A stretch of DNA of 27,305 nt. It comes from DAXETY01 sp051155755. Its GTDB lineage: Bacteria; Desulfobacterota; Desulfobacteria; Desulfobacterales; SG8-13. Where the stretch lies: the NCBI GenBank assembly GCA_051155755.1, contig DAXETY010000139.1, forward strand, positions 1-27,305, written 5' to 3'. Shown here piece after piece: positions 6,589 through 15,899 of this stretch. Each line of letters starts with the position of its first letter. Positions within the stretch are counted from its first letter, which is position 1. The notes under the pieces were generated by a model. That model worked only from the letters and a program-made list of their open reading frames with translations, did no database searches and had not been told where the DNA came from. The position numbers were made by a program, and so were the translations under genes.

Positions 6589-7887
6589 CTAAGATCCGGT
6601 CCGGTCCAGAAGCAGCCAGGTGAGGGCCAGCACGCGGGCGGCTTTGGCCAGGGCTTCCGGGTCGGTCCACTCGGCCGGATGGTGGCTGACGCCTTCCCTG
6701 CAGGGCACGAAGATCATGGCGGTGTCGGCGACCCTGGCCAGGTGGTAGGCGTCGTGGCCGGCCATGCTGACCGAAGGCATCGCGGGGTAATCCAGCCGGC
6801 GGCAGGCTTCGGTGACGGTTTGACAGAGCCGGTCGGAAAAACGAAGCGGCTCGATGTAGTAGGTCGGATCTTCAATGTCGATCTTCACATGGGCCGCTGA
6901 CTCGATGCCGGCGCATTTGCGTTTCAGGCCGGCGACGATGACCTGGGTCTCCTCCGGATGGTAAGAGCGCACCTCCACGTCCAGTTCGACGCAGGCGGGC
7001 ACCACGTTGACCGCGTTGGGCTCGACGTGGATACGGCCGACGGTGGCCACGGCCCGGTCGCCGGCGGCCGCGGCCAGGCGCCGCACGGCGGTGATCACCT
7101 CGGCCGCAGCGGCCAGGGCGTCCCGGCGGCGGTCCATGGGCGTGGTACCGGCGTGGTCGGCCCGGCCGGTGATCTCGATGCCCAGCCGGTGAATGCCCGT
7201 GATGCCCTCGACGATCCCGATGTCCTTGCCGGCACTTTCCAGGTGGGTCATCTGTTCGATGTGGATCTCCAGGAAGGCCTCGACCCGGCCGGGTTTCAGC
7301 CGGGCGGATTCGAGATGGTCCGGGTCGCCACCGATGCGGCGCAGTGCGTCGGCCAGGCGGGTGCCGTGTTCGTCCTTTCGTCCCACCAGGTCGTTGCGGC
7401 TCAGCCCACCGGTGATGCCCTGGCTGCCGATGGTGGAAAGGCCGAAGGCATTGGGCTCTTCGGCTGTAAAGACGGCCACCTCCAGGCCGTGGTCGGTTTG
7501 AATGTCCAGCAGGCTCAGAGCGCGGATGGCTTCCAGGCCGCAGAACACCCCGGCCGGGCCGTCGAAGCGCCCGCCGTTGGGCACACTGTCCAGGTGCGAG
7601 CCGGTCAGCAGCACCGGCAGTTCCGGCCGGCGGCCCGGCCGGCGGCCGAAGATGTTGCCCCAGGCGTCGATGCGAACGCTCAGACCCAGTTCGGCCTGCA
7701 TGATGGCCAGGGCCTTTTCACGGGCAATGACATCTTCGTCGCTGAAGGCCAGTCGGGTGACCCCGCCGTCGGCGGTGCCGCCGATGATACCGAATTCTTC
7801 CACCAGCGCCGCAAATCGTGCGGGCTGGATGGGATCCCGGGCGGTGCCGGCAAGTTCCAGGAAACGTTGAAAGGATGTCTCGGTCAT
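6589..7887 (-). CDS. N-carbamoyl-L-amino-acid hydrolase / allantoate amidohydrolase-like M20 enzyme
   Basis: 432 residues, standard for the hydantoinase/carbamoylase branch of peptidase family M20. The metal-binding residues are in place: His98 (TGSHLDSVPNGG), Asp109 (RFDGPAGV), Glu143-Glu144 (TAEEPNAFG), His209 (FLEIHIEQ) and the C-terminal His pair (GVSHHPAEW). The dimerisation domain with GITGIHRLGIEITGRADHAG is also typical. It should hydrolyse the carbamoyl or amide group of an N-capped amino acid or ureide in the cytosol, but sequence alone cannot separate carbamoylase, allantoate amidohydrolase and beta-ureidopropionase. It is the last gene of the transporter cluster, 12 bases after oppF, and it converges with vapC (45 bases). 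Its position suggests that its substrate is brought in by the Opp-type transporter. Confidence 0.88.
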   Translation of the reverse strand: MTETSFQRFLELAGTARDPIQPARFAALVEEFGIIGGTADGGVTRLAFSDEDVIAREKALAIMQAELGLSVRIDAWGNIFGRRPGRRPELPVLLTGSHLDSVPNGGRFDGPAGVFCGLEAIRALSLLDIQTDHGLEVAVFTAEEPNAFGLSTIGSQGITGGLSRNDLVGRKDEHGTRLADALRRIGGDPDHLESARLKPGRVEAFLEIHIEQMTHLESAGKDIGIVEGITGIHRLGIEITGRADHAGTTPMDRRRDALAAAAEVITAVRRLAAAAGDRAVATVGRIHVEPNAVNVVPACVELDVEVRSYHPEETQVIVAGLKRKCAGIESAAHVKIDIEDPTYYIEPLRFSDRLCQTVTEACRRLDYPAMPSVSMAGHDAYHLARVADTAMIFVPCREGVSHHPAEWTDPEALAKAARVLALTWLLLDRTGS

Positions 7888-7899
7888 TGGAATCGCAAT

Positions 7900-8852
<953 letters not shown>

Positions 8853-8856
<4 letters not shown>

Positions 8857-9815
8857 TGGACTCGATGACATGTCACCCGTCGTCCTTCCACCTCCCGCTC
8901 CGGCGGATACACGCGGCAGTCCTGGCCGGCCTCCGGGCAGCGGTCGCGGAAATAACAGCCCTCGGGCAGCTTGAGCAGGCTGGGCATCACCCCCTTGATC
9001 TGCTCCAGGCGCGGCCGGGTCTGGTTCATCCGGGGCAGACAGCGGATCAGCCCCTTGGTGTAAGGATGCAGCGGATCGTAGAGCACCTGGTCGCGGGTGC
9101 CGCGCTCGACGATTTTGCCGGCATACATCACCGCCACCTCGTCGCACATCTGCGAAACCACCCCGATGTCGTGGGTGATCAAGATCAGGGCCGAGCCGTA
9201 CTCGCGGCACAGCCGCTTCATCAACAGCAGGATCTGGGCCTGAATGGTGACATCCAGCGCCGTGGTGGGCTCGTCGGCGATCAGCAGGTTGGGATTGTTG
9301 AGCAGCGCCATGGCGATGACGATGCGCTGTTTCATCCCGCCGGAGAGCTGGTGCGGGTAGGCGCCGAGGCGTTCGCGCGGTGCCGGCAGACCGACCTCGT
9401 CGAGGGACTGTAGGCAGCGTTCGGTCAATCTGCGCGTGCTTAAGCCCGGGTTGTGATAGGTCAGGGTTTCGAACATCTGGCGGCGAATGGACAGCACCGG
9501 GTTGAGCGAAGTCTGCGGGTCCTGGAAGATCATGGAGACCTGATCGCCCCGCAGCCGGCGCAGCTGATCCCGGCTTAAGGCCAGGATGTCTTGACCGGCC
9601 AGGCGGATGGTCCCGGACTCGATGCTCCCGGGCGGGTCGATCAGGTTGATGATCGAAAAGCCGGTGATGGATTTGCCGGCACCCGACTCGCCCACGATGC
9701 CGAAGATGCGGCCCTTGTCGATGGCAAAGGACACCCCGTCGACGGCCTTCACGATGCCCTTGCGGGTGTGAAACCAGGTACTCAGGTTTTCGACTTCCAG
9801 TACCGTGTCCGCCAT
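8853..9815 (-). CDS. oppD: Oligopeptide/dipeptide ABC transporter ATP-binding subunit, OppD/DppD type
   Basis: 320 residues. The start ATG at 9815 shares one base with the stop of the permease gene before it (TAATG arrangement). It has Walker A GESGAGKS (42-49), Q-loop MIFQDPQTSLNP, signature QLSGGMKQRIVIAMAL, Walker B LLIADEPTTALD, H-loop ITHD and the C-terminal Cys-rich segment PEGCYFRDRCPEAGQDC. This signature variant (LSGGMKQR) is the usual one for OppD, paired with LSGGQ-like in OppF. It forms the ATPase heterodimer with the product of the next gene. The tight spacing shows a single polycistronic transcript read right to left. Confidence 0.93.
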
Positions 9816-10669
9816 TACCGTTTCAACCTCGGATTGAGCACGTCGCGCAGCCGGTCGCCCATCAGGTTGATGGCCAGCACCACGATCATCAGGGCCACGC
9901 CCGGAAACACCGACATCCACCAGTAGCCCGAAAACAGCACCTCGTAGCCGTTGGCGATCAGCAGGCCCAGCGACGGGCGCGTGATGGGCACCCCTAAGCC
10001 CAGGAAGCTCAAGGTGGCCTCCAGCAAAATGGCGTTGGCGATGCGCACCGTGGCGATGACGATCACCGGTGCCATGATGTTGGGCGCGATCTCGGAGAAC
10101 ATGATCATCAGCGGATGGCTGCCGCCGGCCACCGCCGCCTGCACGTAGTCTTTTTCCTTTTCGGCCAGCACCATGCCCCGCACCGTGCGGGCATAGTACA
10201 CCCAGTTGACCACCGCGATGGCGATGATGATCTTGACCACCCCCTGGCCCCAGATGGCCATGATCACCAGGGCCACCAGAAAAACCGGCAGCGAGAGCTG
10301 AATGTCGGCCAGCCGCATAATGGCCTTTTCCAGCAGGCCGCCGGAGTAGCCGGCCACCAGGCCGATGGCCAGGCCGATGATCGAAGAGATCACCGTTGAA
10401 GCCAGCCCCACGAAAAGCGAGATGCGCAGCCCGTAGATGATGGCCGAAAAAATGTCGCGTCCCTGATCGTCGGTGCCCAGCCAGAACTCGGCGTCGGGGG
10501 GCCGGAAGGAGTTGGCCAGTTCGAGCACCGCCAGGTCGTACGGGTTCTGGGGGGTGACCAGCCCGGGCACGGCGGCCATGCACATGAGCACCACCAGCAC
10601 CAACGCGCCGGATACGGCCACCTTGTCTTCCAGAAACTCCTGCACGGTTTCGTTCTGGTGCCATCTCAT
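9815..10669 (-). CDS. oppC: Oligopeptide/dipeptide ABC transporter permease, OppC/DppC type
   Basis: 284 residues with about six membrane segments. The N-terminal first helix (VSGALVLVVLMCMAAVPGLV) is followed by the OppC-type periplasmic piece FWLGTDDQGRDIFSAIIYG. The cytoplasmic EAA loop, which docks on the ATPases, is at YVQAAVAGGSHPLMIMFSEIAPN. The end is INLMGDRLRDVLNPRLKR, typical for OppC/DppC. The ATG overlaps the oppB stop as ATGA (10666-10669), indicating translational coupling. It forms the channel together with OppB. Confidence 0.93.
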   Translation of the reverse strand: MRWHQNETVQEFLEDKVAVSGALVLVVLMCMAAVPGLVTPQNPYDLAVLELANSFRPPDAEFWLGTDDQGRDIFSAIIYGLRISLFVGLASTVISSIIGLAIGLVAGYSGGLLEKAIMRLADIQLSLPVFLVALVIMAIWGQGVVKIIIAIAVVNWVYYARTVRGMVLAEKEKDYVQAAVAGGSHPLMIMFSEIAPNIMAPVIVIATVRIANAILLEATLSFLGLGVPITRPSLGLLIANGYEVLFSGYWWMSVFPGVALMIVVLAINLMGDRLRDVLNPRLKR

Positions 10670-11619
10670 CGCGCGCGCACCCTCGGATCGATAAAGGTAT
10701 AGATCACATCGACAAACAAGTTGATGAGCACAAAAATCACGGCCACCACCATCAGGTAGGCCACCACCACCGGCCGGTCCAGGTTCTGGATGGAGTCGAT
10801 GATCAGTTTGCCGGTGCCGGGCCAGGCGAAGATGGTCTCAGTGACGATGGTAAAGGCGATCAGTTCGCCGAACTGGATGCCGATGATGGTCACCACCGGA
10901 ATCAGGGTGTTTTTGAGCGCGTGCAGCAGGACCACCACGCGTTCGGGCAGGCCCTTGGCGCGGGCCAGCTTGATGTAGTCCTGCAGCAGCACCTCCATCA
11001 TGCCGCTTTTGGTCAGCCGCAGAATCAGGGCCAGCTGAAACAGGCACAAGGTGACGGCCGGCAGCAGCAGGTGCCGCAGGCCGTCGACGGTCACAAAGGA
11101 GGCAAAGGTGCCCACGTCGGCGCGGCCCGAAGACGGCAGCACGTTCCAGGTCACGGCAAAAACCAGCACCAGCACCATGCCGGTCCAGAAGGTCGGCACC
11201 GAGATGCCGGCCAGGGAAAAGAACATGATCGATTTGCTGACGGGCGATTGGGGGTTCATGGAGGCCACCACCCCCAACGGGATCCCCAAAAACACGGCCA
11301 GAATCATGGCCGCTGTGGCCAGCTCCAGGGTGGCGGGCAGCCGCTCCATGACCACCGTCAGGGCCGACTGTCCGTAAATGAAGGACTTGCCCACATCGCC
11401 CTGCAGGGCGTTTTTCAGAAACCGGCTGTACTGGACCCAGAAAGGCTGGTCCAGGCCCAGGTGCCGGCGCAGGTCTTCGACCTGCTGCTGGGTGGCGTCC
11501 GGGGGCAGCAGCAGCTCGACCGGGTCGCCGGCCTTGTACATGACGAAAAACACGCACAGGCTGACGGCCAGAATCACGATCAGAGCATGCATCAGGCGAT
11601 TGGCCAGGTGCACCAGCAT
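10666..11619 (-). CDS. oppB: Oligopeptide/dipeptide ABC transporter permease, OppB/DppB type
   Basis: 317 residues with six predicted membrane segments and the DppB/OppB pattern. The N-terminus has a first helix LIVILAVSLCVFFVMYKAGDPV, then a periplasmic loop with the LGLDQPFWVQYSRFLKNALQGDVGKSF segment. The EAA loop is DYIKLARAKGLPERVVVLLHALKN. The last helix is followed by VIYTFIDPRVRAR. An AAAGGAG lies about 11-15 bases upstream of ATG 11619, slightly far for a ribosome site; an in-frame ATG at residue 10 is an alternative. A stem-loop separates this gene from the binding-protein gene, which may explain why more binding protein than permease is made. Confidence 0.93.
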   Translation of the reverse strand: MLVHLANRLMHALIVILAVSLCVFFVMYKAGDPVELLLPPDATQQQVEDLRRHLGLDQPFWVQYSRFLKNALQGDVGKSFIYGQSALTVVMERLPATLELATAAMILAVFLGIPLGVVASMNPQSPVSKSIMFFSLAGISVPTFWTGMVLVLVFAVTWNVLPSSGRADVGTFASFVTVDGLRHLLLPAVTLCLFQLALILRLTKSGMMEVLLQDYIKLARAKGLPERVVVLLHALKNTLIPVVTIIGIQFGELIAFTIVTETIFAWPGTGKLIIDSIQNLDRPVVVAYLMVVAVIFVLINLFVDVIYTFIDPRVRAR

Positions 11620-11648
11620 GACGGTCGGCGGGCTCCTTTTGGGGTTGG

Positions 11649-11672
11649 GCCGGGCACCCGGGAGTGCCCGGC
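11649..11672 (-). other. Stem-loop between binding-protein and permease genes
   Basis: GCCGGGCAC (11649-11657) pairs perfectly with GTGCCCGGC (11664-11672) around a 6-base loop. It lies between the stop of the binding-protein gene and the start of oppB. No T-run follows on the transcribed strand, so it is more likely an mRNA-stabilising or attenuating structure than a full terminator. Such elements often raise the amount of binding protein over permease in ABC operons. Confidence 0.6.
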
Positions 11673-11732
11673 GGTTGCAGGTTACAATTTGCTATCGCGA
11701 GATCCAGCGGTTGCTTGCACGCCCGGATCCGA

Positions 11733-13268
11733 CTAGAAGCTCATATCGTAGAAATACAGGTACGTGTCGGCCCGCGGCTCGAAGTTGAGCTTTTCGCTGT
11801 TGGCATACAGATCCACCTGGAAATGCAGCGGAATGATGTTCTGGTCTTCGAGCAGGGCGATGCGCAGCACCTCCTGGAGCACCTGCCGGCGCTTGGAGGT
11901 ATCCAGAATGCCGGCGGACTCTTCGATCAGAGCATCCACCTTGGGATTGGAGTAGCGGCCGCCGTTGTAACGGCCGTAGCCGGCTTCCTGGTCGTAGGTG
12001 TGCACGCAGCCGTCCAGAAACGAAGAGCCGTCGCCGTCGTTGCAGGCCCAGCCGATCAGGTTGAACGACGAGTCGGTGTCGTTGGCCTTTGGAAAAAAAG
12101 AGGCCTTGGGAATGGCGTTGACCTCGACGGTGATGCCGATCTTGGCCAGGGAGGAGGCCACGGCCTGGGCGATTTTCTCGTCGTTGATGTAGCGGTCGTT
12201 GGGCGAGTCGAGCACCACCGTGAAGCCGTCGCCGTAGCCGGCTTCCTTCAGCAGGGCCCTGGCTCTTTCCGGATCGTAGGCCGGCCGCTGCACCGAGGGA
12301 TCGTGACCGTTGACCGCAGACGGATAGTACTGGCCGGCGGCCCTGGCAAATCCGCCCATGACGTACTTGACGATGTCGTCCTGGTTGATGCCGTAGTAGA
12401 AGGCCTTGCGCACGCGAACATCCTGAAAGGGATTCTTGTCGACCCCGCTGATGTAGGGGCTGTCGGCACGCTCGTGATCAAACTGCAGGTAGATCAGCCG
12501 CAGGCCGGGACGCATGTGGAAGCGGATGCCCTGCTGGCGCTTGATGCGCTCGACGTCGCGCACCGGCACGCGGTTGATGATGTGCACCGCGTTGGACAGT
12601 ATGGCCGCCACCCGGGCCGAATCGTTGCTCAGTGGCCGGATAACCACCTTGTCGATCTTAGGCCGGCCGCGGAAATAATCGGGGTTGGCCACCAGGGTCA
12701 GGCTCTGACCGCGCACCCAGCGCTCGAGCATGTAGGGTCCGGTGCCCACCGGCTTGAGACCGAGCTGCTCGTCGGACAGCTGCGAGGAATATTCCTTGTC
12801 CATGATGCGCAGATAGCTGAGCTTGCGCAGCAGCACCGGATAGGGCTTGTTGGTGATCACCCGCACGGTGTAGTCGTCGACCTTGCCGATGGTTTTAATC
12901 GCGCTCATGGCGGCCTTGAAGCCGGACTTTTCACCGGTGCGGGCCCGGACAAAGGACCAGACCACGTCGTCAGCGGTAAATTCGTTGCCGTTGTGAAACT
13001 TGACGCCCCGGCGCAGATTGAATTCCCAGGTGGTGTCATTGACCACCCGCCAGGATTCGGCCAGCACCGGAAAAGGGTTGAGTTCGTTGTCGAAGTTCAC
13101 CAGACCGTCGAATATGTTGTAGTTGGCCGAGTTGGTGGGAGTCTCGTTGTGAAAGTGGGGGTCCAGGGAGTTGACGCCGGAGGCGGCACCGACGTTGAGG
13201 GTGACGGCAGCCGCCGCCGCCGGAACGAACATGGCGATAGCGGCTGCAAGGCAAAGCAGTTTTTTCAT
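11733..13268 (-). CDS. Periplasmic substrate-binding protein, family 5 (peptide/nickel-type ABC transporter)
   Basis: 511 residues. The signal peptide is MKKLLCLAAAIAMFVPAAAA with Ala-x-Ala cleavage and no lipobox Cys, so it is a free periplasmic protein. The SBP_bac_5 landmarks are SLDPHFHNETPTNSANYNIFDGLV, LAESWRVVNDTTWEFNLRRGVKFHNG, FTADDVVWSFVRAR, KPVGTGPYMLERW and VRKAFYYGINQDDI. It binds the substrate and delivers it to OppBC. The start is firm because AAAGGAG lies 7 bases before the ATG. It is followed by the stem-loop and the oppBCDF genes. Family 5 proteins take peptides, opines, nickel chelates or other compounds; the two amidohydrolases encoded in the same cluster point to an N-capped amino acid or short peptide. 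Confidence 0.93.
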   Translation of the reverse strand: MKKLLCLAAAIAMFVPAAAAAVTLNVGAASGVNSLDPHFHNETPTNSANYNIFDGLVNFDNELNPFPVLAESWRVVNDTTWEFNLRRGVKFHNGNEFTADDVVWSFVRARTGEKSGFKAAMSAIKTIGKVDDYTVRVITNKPYPVLLRKLSYLRIMDKEYSSQLSDEQLGLKPVGTGPYMLERWVRGQSLTLVANPDYFRGRPKIDKVVIRPLSNDSARVAAILSNAVHIINRVPVRDVERIKRQQGIRFHMRPGLRLIYLQFDHERADSPYISGVDKNPFQDVRVRKAFYYGINQDDIVKYVMGGFARAAGQYYPSAVNGHDPSVQRPAYDPERARALLKEAGYGDGFTVVLDSPNDRYINDEKIAQAVASSLAKIGITVEVNAIPKASFFPKANDTDSSFNLIGWACNDGDGSSFLDGCVHTYDQEAGYGRYNGGRYSNPKVDALIEESAGILDTSKRRQVLQEVLRIALLEDQNIIPLHFQVDLYANSEKLNFEPRADTYLYFYDMSF

Positions 13269-13394
13269 CGTTGTCTCCTTTCGGGTTACAGATTTTGCCC
13301 TATAATGGCTATGGTCGTCCGTCGAGCCTTTCCGGCCCGCTGTTCCCGTCGCTTGGACATGCCCCGAATTGCCGGGATTCCAATGGATAACCGT

Positions 13395-14609
13395 TTATTT
13401 GACTCCCTGCGCCTCCGATTCGATCCGATCGGCCAGAAACAGCGCAAAGGCCTTGATGCTGTCGGTAAACGACCGGGCGACGATGTACTCGGCGTCGGTG
13501 TGGGGCCCGTCGCCTTCAGGGCCCAGGCCGTCGAGGGTCGGTACGCCCAAGGCCGCGGTCAGATTGGCGTCCGACCCGCCGCCGGCCGATCGCTCGGAAA
13601 TCGCCAGTCCGAATCGCGCGGCGGCCTGTTGGTAGGCAACCAGCAGGCGCCGTCCGGCTTCGGTTTGCACAAAGGGCGGCCGTACGGTGACCAGTTCGTA
13701 TTCGATGCGGGTGCCGGCCAGGCTGGTTTCGGCCATGATTGCGGCGATCTGCCCCGCCACCCGCTCGCCCTCGGCCGCAGTGGTGAAGCGCACGTCGATC
13801 TGCGCCCGGCAAAAATCCGGAATCTGGTTGGCCACCGATCCGCCGGTTACGGTGCCCACAGTGACCACGGTGCCGGTGTCCGGGTCGTTGAGCCGGTGCA
13901 GCTGAACGATCTTTTCGGCCGCCGCGACAATGGCGCTGGCGCCTTTTTCCGGCGCTTCGCCGGCATGGGCAGCCCGTCCGTGCACCAGCATCGAGCCCAT
14001 CTGAATGCCTTTGCGGGCCGTCACCAGGGCCGGGTCGCTGTCGCGACGACCCTCGAATACGAAGGCACCAGCCGCGCCGGCCGTTTCCTGCTCGATCAGC
14101 GCGGCGGAATCTCGAGAGCCGGTTTCCTCGTCGCAGTTGAACAGCAGTTTCACCGGCAGCCGAGTTTGCCCCGTCACCTCCCGGACCACCACCACGGCAT
14201 ACAGCGCGGTGAGCAATCCGGCCTTCATGTCCAGCACGCCGGGTCCGAACCAGCGTTGGCCTTCACGCCGAAAGCGGCGAAAGCCGCTCTGGGGATCGTG
14301 CACGGTGTCGAAATGACCCAGCAGAACATAAAAGGGGCGGGTGTCTTCCGGCGGGCGGCCGTCGTAGAACAGGTGAAAGCGTGCATCCGGGGGCCCGGAA
14401 ACAGGGATCTGTCGAAAGTCGATGCCGTGGTGCCGGCCGACTGCAGCGATGTGTTCGCCGGTTTGCCGGATGCCCTCGGTGTTGGCTGAAAAGCTGTTGG
14501 TGTCGACCAGGCGCTGCAGCACTTCCAGGGCTTCGGGCTCCATCCGCGCCACCGCCGCTTCGATATCATGCGTTTGCAATTGAACCCCCGTTGGCGGTTG
14601 CGGCCGCAC
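13395..14609 (-). CDS. M20 metallopeptidase, glutamate carboxypeptidase (CPG2)/ArgE-DapE-like
   Basis: 404 residues from a GTG at 14609; the ribosome site is poor, and an in-frame ATG at 14543 (MEPEALEVLQ) is an alternative that would remove the 44-base overlap with the regulator gene. Zinc ligands and catalytic residues are visible: His99 (LGHFDTV), Asp127 (FGPGVLDMKAG), Glu161-Glu162 (FNCDEETGS), Glu186 (VFEGRR) and the C-terminal His in GPHTDAEY. The dimerisation domain has VHGRAAHAGEAPEKGASAI, typical for CPG2-like members that remove C-terminal glutamate or split N-acyl amino acids. It is cytosolic by absence of a signal peptide. It lies between the regulator and the transporter genes, so its product probably acts on the imported compound. 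Confidence 0.87.
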   Translation of the reverse strand: MRPQPPTGVQLQTHDIEAAVARMEPEALEVLQRLVDTNSFSANTEGIRQTGEHIAAVGRHHGIDFRQIPVSGPPDARFHLFYDGRPPEDTRPFYVLLGHFDTVHDPQSGFRRFRREGQRWFGPGVLDMKAGLLTALYAVVVVREVTGQTRLPVKLLFNCDEETGSRDSAALIEQETAGAAGAFVFEGRRDSDPALVTARKGIQMGSMLVHGRAAHAGEAPEKGASAIVAAAEKIVQLHRLNDPDTGTVVTVGTVTGGSVANQIPDFCRAQIDVRFTTAAEGERVAGQIAAIMAETSLAGTRIEYELVTVRPPFVQTEAGRRLLVAYQQAAARFGLAISERSAGGGSDANLTAALGVPTLDGLGPEGDGPHTDAEYIVARSFTDSIKAFALFLADRIESEAQGVK

Positions 14610-15537
14610 TTCCCGGCATATTCCGCAGATAGTCCATCAGGTGGTCGGCATCATGGTATTCTTCGATTACCGCCGAGCGGACGGCCTGGAGTTCGTCTTT
14701 GAAATTCTGAATCACGGTGGGGTTTTCGGTGGCAAAGCCCGTCAGACGCCCCTGCTCGTCGCGCTGCAAGTCGTGCGGTGCCCGGGCGGAAAAAAAGATT
14801 TTCTCGGAAGCCTTTTCCTGGGCGGGAAGCTTCAGGGTAAAGTTGAAATTGGTGCACATCCGCGTCAAAAACAGGCGCAGGTTGGGGTAGGCCTCCAGAG
14901 TCATGGCCAGCGCAGCCACGTGGCGGGCGCGCCACTGCCGCTCCCGGCGGTCACTGCCCGTGACCAGGTAGTCTTCCAGGCACTGCTTGCAGATGTAGAG
15001 CTCCACCGGGTGACGGGCCAGCAGCCGATAGAAATTCTCGCGGCGCTCGTTGCCGATGGCCTCGATGAGCTCGCCGTAAATGGGGTGCACCGTCAGCAGG
15101 CTCCGGTCGGTGTGCGAGCGGTGTCCGTGGGCCAGCAGACAGATGGTGGGTCGGTCGCTGACGATAATCTGACTGCCGGGAATCATCTCGGCCGACAGCA
15201 CGATCAACTCGTAGGCGAACATGTCGCGCACCGGCAGCAGAGCACCGGAGATATCTCCCCGACGGGCGGTATCGATGAAGGTGTCGATGTCGCCGACGGT
15301 CAGCCCGGTGCGGTCGAACACCGCCAACATGGTGTCGATTTCGTTCAGATCCAGATTGAGCGCCGTGGCGAAGGCGATCAGCTTTTCCCGGGGCACGTTG
15401 GCAATATGGCCCCGTTCCAGGTCGCGGATGTAGGTGTTGGTCAGCCCGGAGATGGTGGCGATCTGATTGCGGGGCCGCTTGCTGGCCTTCATCCGTTCGA
15501 GCACGTGGTCGGCCATCGCCCGGGTTTTTTGGTTCAT
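14566..15537 (-). CDS. XRE-type helix-turn-helix regulator with a large unknown C-terminal domain
   Basis: 323 residues. The N-terminal 65 residues form an XRE/Cro-like HTH: helices around RPRNQIATISGLTNTYIRDLERG, in which the recognition helix follows the Gly turn, and KLIAFATALNLDLNEID. The remaining roughly 250 residues have no family I can name. They contain Cys pairs (YICKQCLEDY) and a His-rich segment (LLAHGHRSHTDRS) that could bind metal or a ligand. It is the first gene of the minus-strand cluster, and its 3' end overlaps the M20 peptidase gene, so it is likely the local regulator of the uptake/hydrolysis genes and of itself. The AT-rich promoter upstream contains a perfect palindrome that could be its operator. 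Confidence 0.8.
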   Translation of the reverse strand: MNQKTRAMADHVLERMKASKRPRNQIATISGLTNTYIRDLERGHIANVPREKLIAFATALNLDLNEIDTMLAVFDRTGLTVGDIDTFIDTARRGDISGALLPVRDMFAYELIVLSAEMIPGSQIIVSDRPTICLLAHGHRSHTDRSLLTVHPIYGELIEAIGNERRENFYRLLARHPVELYICKQCLEDYLVTGSDRRERQWRARHVAALAMTLEAYPNLRLFLTRMCTNFNFTLKLPAQEKASEKIFFSARAPHDLQRDEQGRLTGFATENPTVIQNFKDELQAVRSAVIEEYHDADHLMDYLRNMPGSAAATANGGSIANA

Positions 15538-15597
15538 GGTGTCAGATTCACGGGTAACGGGTTTGAAATGGGGGCTGCAGGCTGCCCTTTCGAATTT

Positions 15598-15625
15598 ATT
15601 AATCCAACTTAATATATTATGTCAA
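15598..15625 (-). promoter_or_regulatory. Promoter of the regulator/transporter cluster with palindrome in the spacer
   Basis: On the minus strand, TTGACA (15625-15620) and ATTAAT (15603-15598) are separated by 16 bases. The spacer contains the perfect palindrome TAATATATTA (15610-15619). It sits in a conspicuous A/T-rich patch (about 15590-15685) in otherwise GC-rich DNA. A regulator bound to the palindrome would block polymerase, which is consistent with autoregulation. The 362-base gap 15538-15899 holds this and the divergent promoter at 15787, and no gene. Confidence 0.5.
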
Positions 15626-15786
15626 ATGCTTTTAATATTTTTTGGAAAAACATATAACTATCAAATATTATTATTTATAAATAAAACCGGTCTGAAATCC
15701 ACCTGCCCTCGAAAACGGCACTCTGCGATCCTCTTGCAACCACACCGCCACTTCCATCGGCATCGCGTATCGACACCGCTTTGGCG

Positions 15787-15814
15787 TTGACATTATGAGC
15801 ATATGGAATATAAT
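15787..15814 (+). promoter_or_regulatory. Perfect-consensus sigma-70 promoter of the yedE-type gene pair
   Basis: TTGACA (15787-15792) and TATAAT (15809-15814) are both exact, with a 16-base spacer. It is 86 bases upstream of the ATG at 15900. The transcript should start near 15821 and carry a leader with the hairpin at 15836-15852. Confidence 0.8.
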
Positions 15815-15835
15815 TTAGCTTCTTTGCCCTCTTCT

Positions 15836-15852
15836 GGCGGAGGTCCTCCGCC
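15836..15852 (+). other. Leader hairpin upstream of the selenoprotein gene
   Basis: GGCGGAG (15836-15842) pairs perfectly with CTCCGCC (15846-15852) around a GTC loop. It falls in the predicted 5' leader, about 15 bases after the likely transcription start. It could stabilise the mRNA or be regulatory. A SelB-binding SECIS-like leader element, as in E. coli selAB, is conceivable but not shown. Confidence 0.4.
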
Positions 15853-15899
15853 CGGATCCATTCACCCAGCGAATGTGCAAATCGAATTACGGAGGAACG

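Noticed and set aside
11664..14489. A 941-codon open frame on the plus strand
   Set aside because: It lies antisense to the binding-protein and M20 peptidase genes and spans both. Its composition (Gly/Val/His/Gln-rich, no domain) is the usual mirror of high-GC codon bias.
14641..15612. A 323-codon plus-strand frame opposite the regulator
   Set aside because: It mirrors the HTH regulator gene, which has a clear fold, overlaps naturally with its neighbour and has a promoter.
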